Below, in pieces: positions 12,028 through 12,895 of a stretch of 12,895 bases of DNA (position 1 is the stretch's first letter; the number at the start of each line of letters is the position of its first letter). The notes under the pieces are model-generated. The model made no database searches, had not been told where the DNA came from, and saw nothing but the letters and a program-made list of their open reading frames with translations. A program made the position numbers and the translations under genes. Source of the DNA: an uncultured Coriobacteriaceae bacterium (GTDB lineage: Bacteria > Actinomycetota > Coriobacteriia > Coriobacteriales > Eggerthellaceae). The stretch is taken from assembly GCA_900550055.1 (NCBI GenBank), contig URQU01000046.1, forward strand, positions 1-12,895. Reading direction: 5' to 3'.

Positions 12028-12771
12028 TCAGGATCGCGCGGCGGTCAGGCTGGCGCAAAGGGCGACGCCCTCGGCCACGTCGAGCGTGCCCTCGTACACG
12101 GCACGGCCGGTGATGACGCCTTCGATGCTTTCCGCCACCGGCGCCAGGCGCTCGATGTCGGCGAGGCTTGCCACGCCGCCGCTGGCGATGACGGGATTGC
12201 CGAACGCGTTCGCCATGTCGACGTAGGCCTGCACGTCAATGCCGGTCTGCATGCCGTCGCGCGCGATATCGGTGTAGACGATGTGCTTGAACCCGGCGGT
12301 GCCCATCGCGCGCGCCAGGTCGGCGGCGGCAACGCCCGAGCCCTCGATCCAGCCGGAGACGGCCACTTCCCCGCCCTTCGCGTCGATGCCGGCGGTCAGG
12401 CGGTCGCCGCCCACCGCGGCCACCGCTGCGCAGGCGAGCTCGGGGTCGTTGACGAGCGCGGTGCCCAGCACCATGCGCGCCGCGCCGGCGTCGGCCAAGC
12501 GCTTGAGCGTCTCCAGGCTGCGGATGCCGCCGCCGATCTCGACGGAAAGCGACGTCTCGCGCACGATGCGCTCCACGATGTCGATGTTCTCCGGGACGCC
12601 GCTGCGCGCGCCGTCCAGATCGACCACGTGCACCCACTGGGCGCCGGCCTGCTCGAAAGCGCGCGCCTGCGCCACGGGGTCGTCGTTGTACACGGTCACC
12701 TGGTTGTAATCGCCCTTCGCCAGGCGAACGGCCTTGCCGCCCAGGATATCGATTGCGGGGAGCAGGTACAT
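12028..12771 (-). CDS. hisA: ProFAR isomerase HisA
   Basis: A 247-residue (beta/alpha)8 barrel that isomerises ProFAR to PRFAR, supplying the substrate of HisF. The catalytic Asp8 (LLPAIDI) and Asp130 (GIDAKGG) are in place, with GGGIRS (80-85), YTDIARDGM (166-174) and the phosphate-binding SGG (197-199). The sequence resembles ordinary HisA more than the bifunctional HisA/TrpF (PriA) of streptomycetes and mycobacteria, whose opening LLPAVDVRDG it does not share; dual activity cannot be excluded by eye. The ATG at 12771 has AGGAGG (12777-12782) five bases upstream, partly overlapping the hisH stop codon, which suggests coupled translation. Confidence 0.96.
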   Translation of the reverse strand: MYLLPAIDILGGKAVRLAKGDYNQVTVYNDDPVAQARAFEQAGAQWVHVVDLDGARSGVPENIDIVERIVRETSLSVEIGGGIRSLETLKRLADAGAARMVLGTALVNDPELACAAVAAVGGDRLTAGIDAKGGEVAVSGWIEGSGVAAADLARAMGTAGFKHIVYTDIARDGMQTGIDVQAYVDMANAFGNPVIASGGVASLADIERLAPVAESIEGVITGRAVYEGTLDVAEGVALCASLTAARS

Positions 12772-12780
12772 GGCGGCCTC

Positions 12781-12895
12781 CTAACCTTGCAAGGCGGGCG
12801 ATGCCGCCTTGGCGATTTTGACGAAGTTGCGCAGCACGGCCGCGCCGGCGTCCGAGCTTTTCTCGGGGTGGAACTGCACGCCGAACGCGTTCCCC
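12781..12895 (-). CDS. hisH: Imidazole glycerol phosphate synthase glutaminase subunit HisH, C-terminal end only
   Basis: The last 37 codons of a class I glutamine amidotransferase, cut by the window edge and too short to stand out as an open frame. Read on the minus strand they give GNAFGVQFHPEKSSDAG and then a helix with LRNFVKIAKAA before TAG at 12781-12783. FGVQFHPEKS is the end of the catalytic triad (His and Glu) in HisH; the nucleophilic Cys lies beyond the window. HisH releases ammonia from glutamine for HisF. The stop lies nine bases before the hisA start, so the two are in one operon. Confidence 0.88.
   Translation of the reverse strand, partial: GNAFGVQFHPEKSSDAGAAVLRNFVKIAKAASPALQG

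Overview
The window looks like a chromosomal housekeeping segment from a high-GC Gram-positive bacterium. The best guess is a gut member of the Coriobacteriia (Eggerthella/Gordonibacter/Adlercreutzia relatives). That guess is inference: it rests on base composition, Rho with a very long basic and Ala-rich N-terminal extension, a secreted coiled-coil NlpC/P60 hydrolase, a MetG-like synthetase of an unusual subtype, and a P1B ATPase paired with a small DUF6110-like protein. No marker gene in the window fixes the genus. Nearly every gene is on the minus strand; only engB is on the plus strand.

Layout, left to right. (1) 5-2353, minus: a two-gene unit of a small one-helix membrane protein followed by a metal-transport P-type ATPase with an atypical SCA membrane motif. 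(2) 2354-2599: divergent control region with a good minus-strand promoter whose -35 is embedded in a palindrome. (3) 2600-3184, plus: engB (ribosome-assembly GTPase). (4) 3185-3477: convergent gap with three hairpins, the last a perfect 16-bp stem likely to terminate transcription. (5) 3478-4710, minus: secreted NlpC/P60 peptidoglycan hydrolase. (6) 4909-5388, minus: rnhA. (7) 5478-10363, minus: a compact operon talC (small transaldolase) - rho - metG-like synthetase, with its own promoter, a foldable leader and a terminator after metG. (8) 10636-12895, minus: the distal histidine operon hisH (cut by the window end) - hisA - hisF - hisI, closed by a hairpin terminator.

The his genes supply the middle steps of histidine synthesis: HisI opens the PR-AMP ring, HisA isomerises ProFAR, and HisH/HisF form the glutamine-dependent IGP synthase. 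talC and rho overlap by four bases (ATGA) and metG follows rho by 15 nt, so these three are probably translated from one message although their functions are unrelated.

I found no phage genes, transposase, CRISPR array, toxin-antitoxin pair, tRNA or rRNA. The most interesting non-standard signals are: the SCA-type ATPase with its small partner and palindromic promoter; a pair of inverted REP-like palindromes inside the his operon; the synthetase's degenerate KMSKS loop and extra segment; AT-hook-like repeats in the disordered tail of Rho; and competing hairpins in the talC-rho-metG leader. None of these alone demonstrates a new system.
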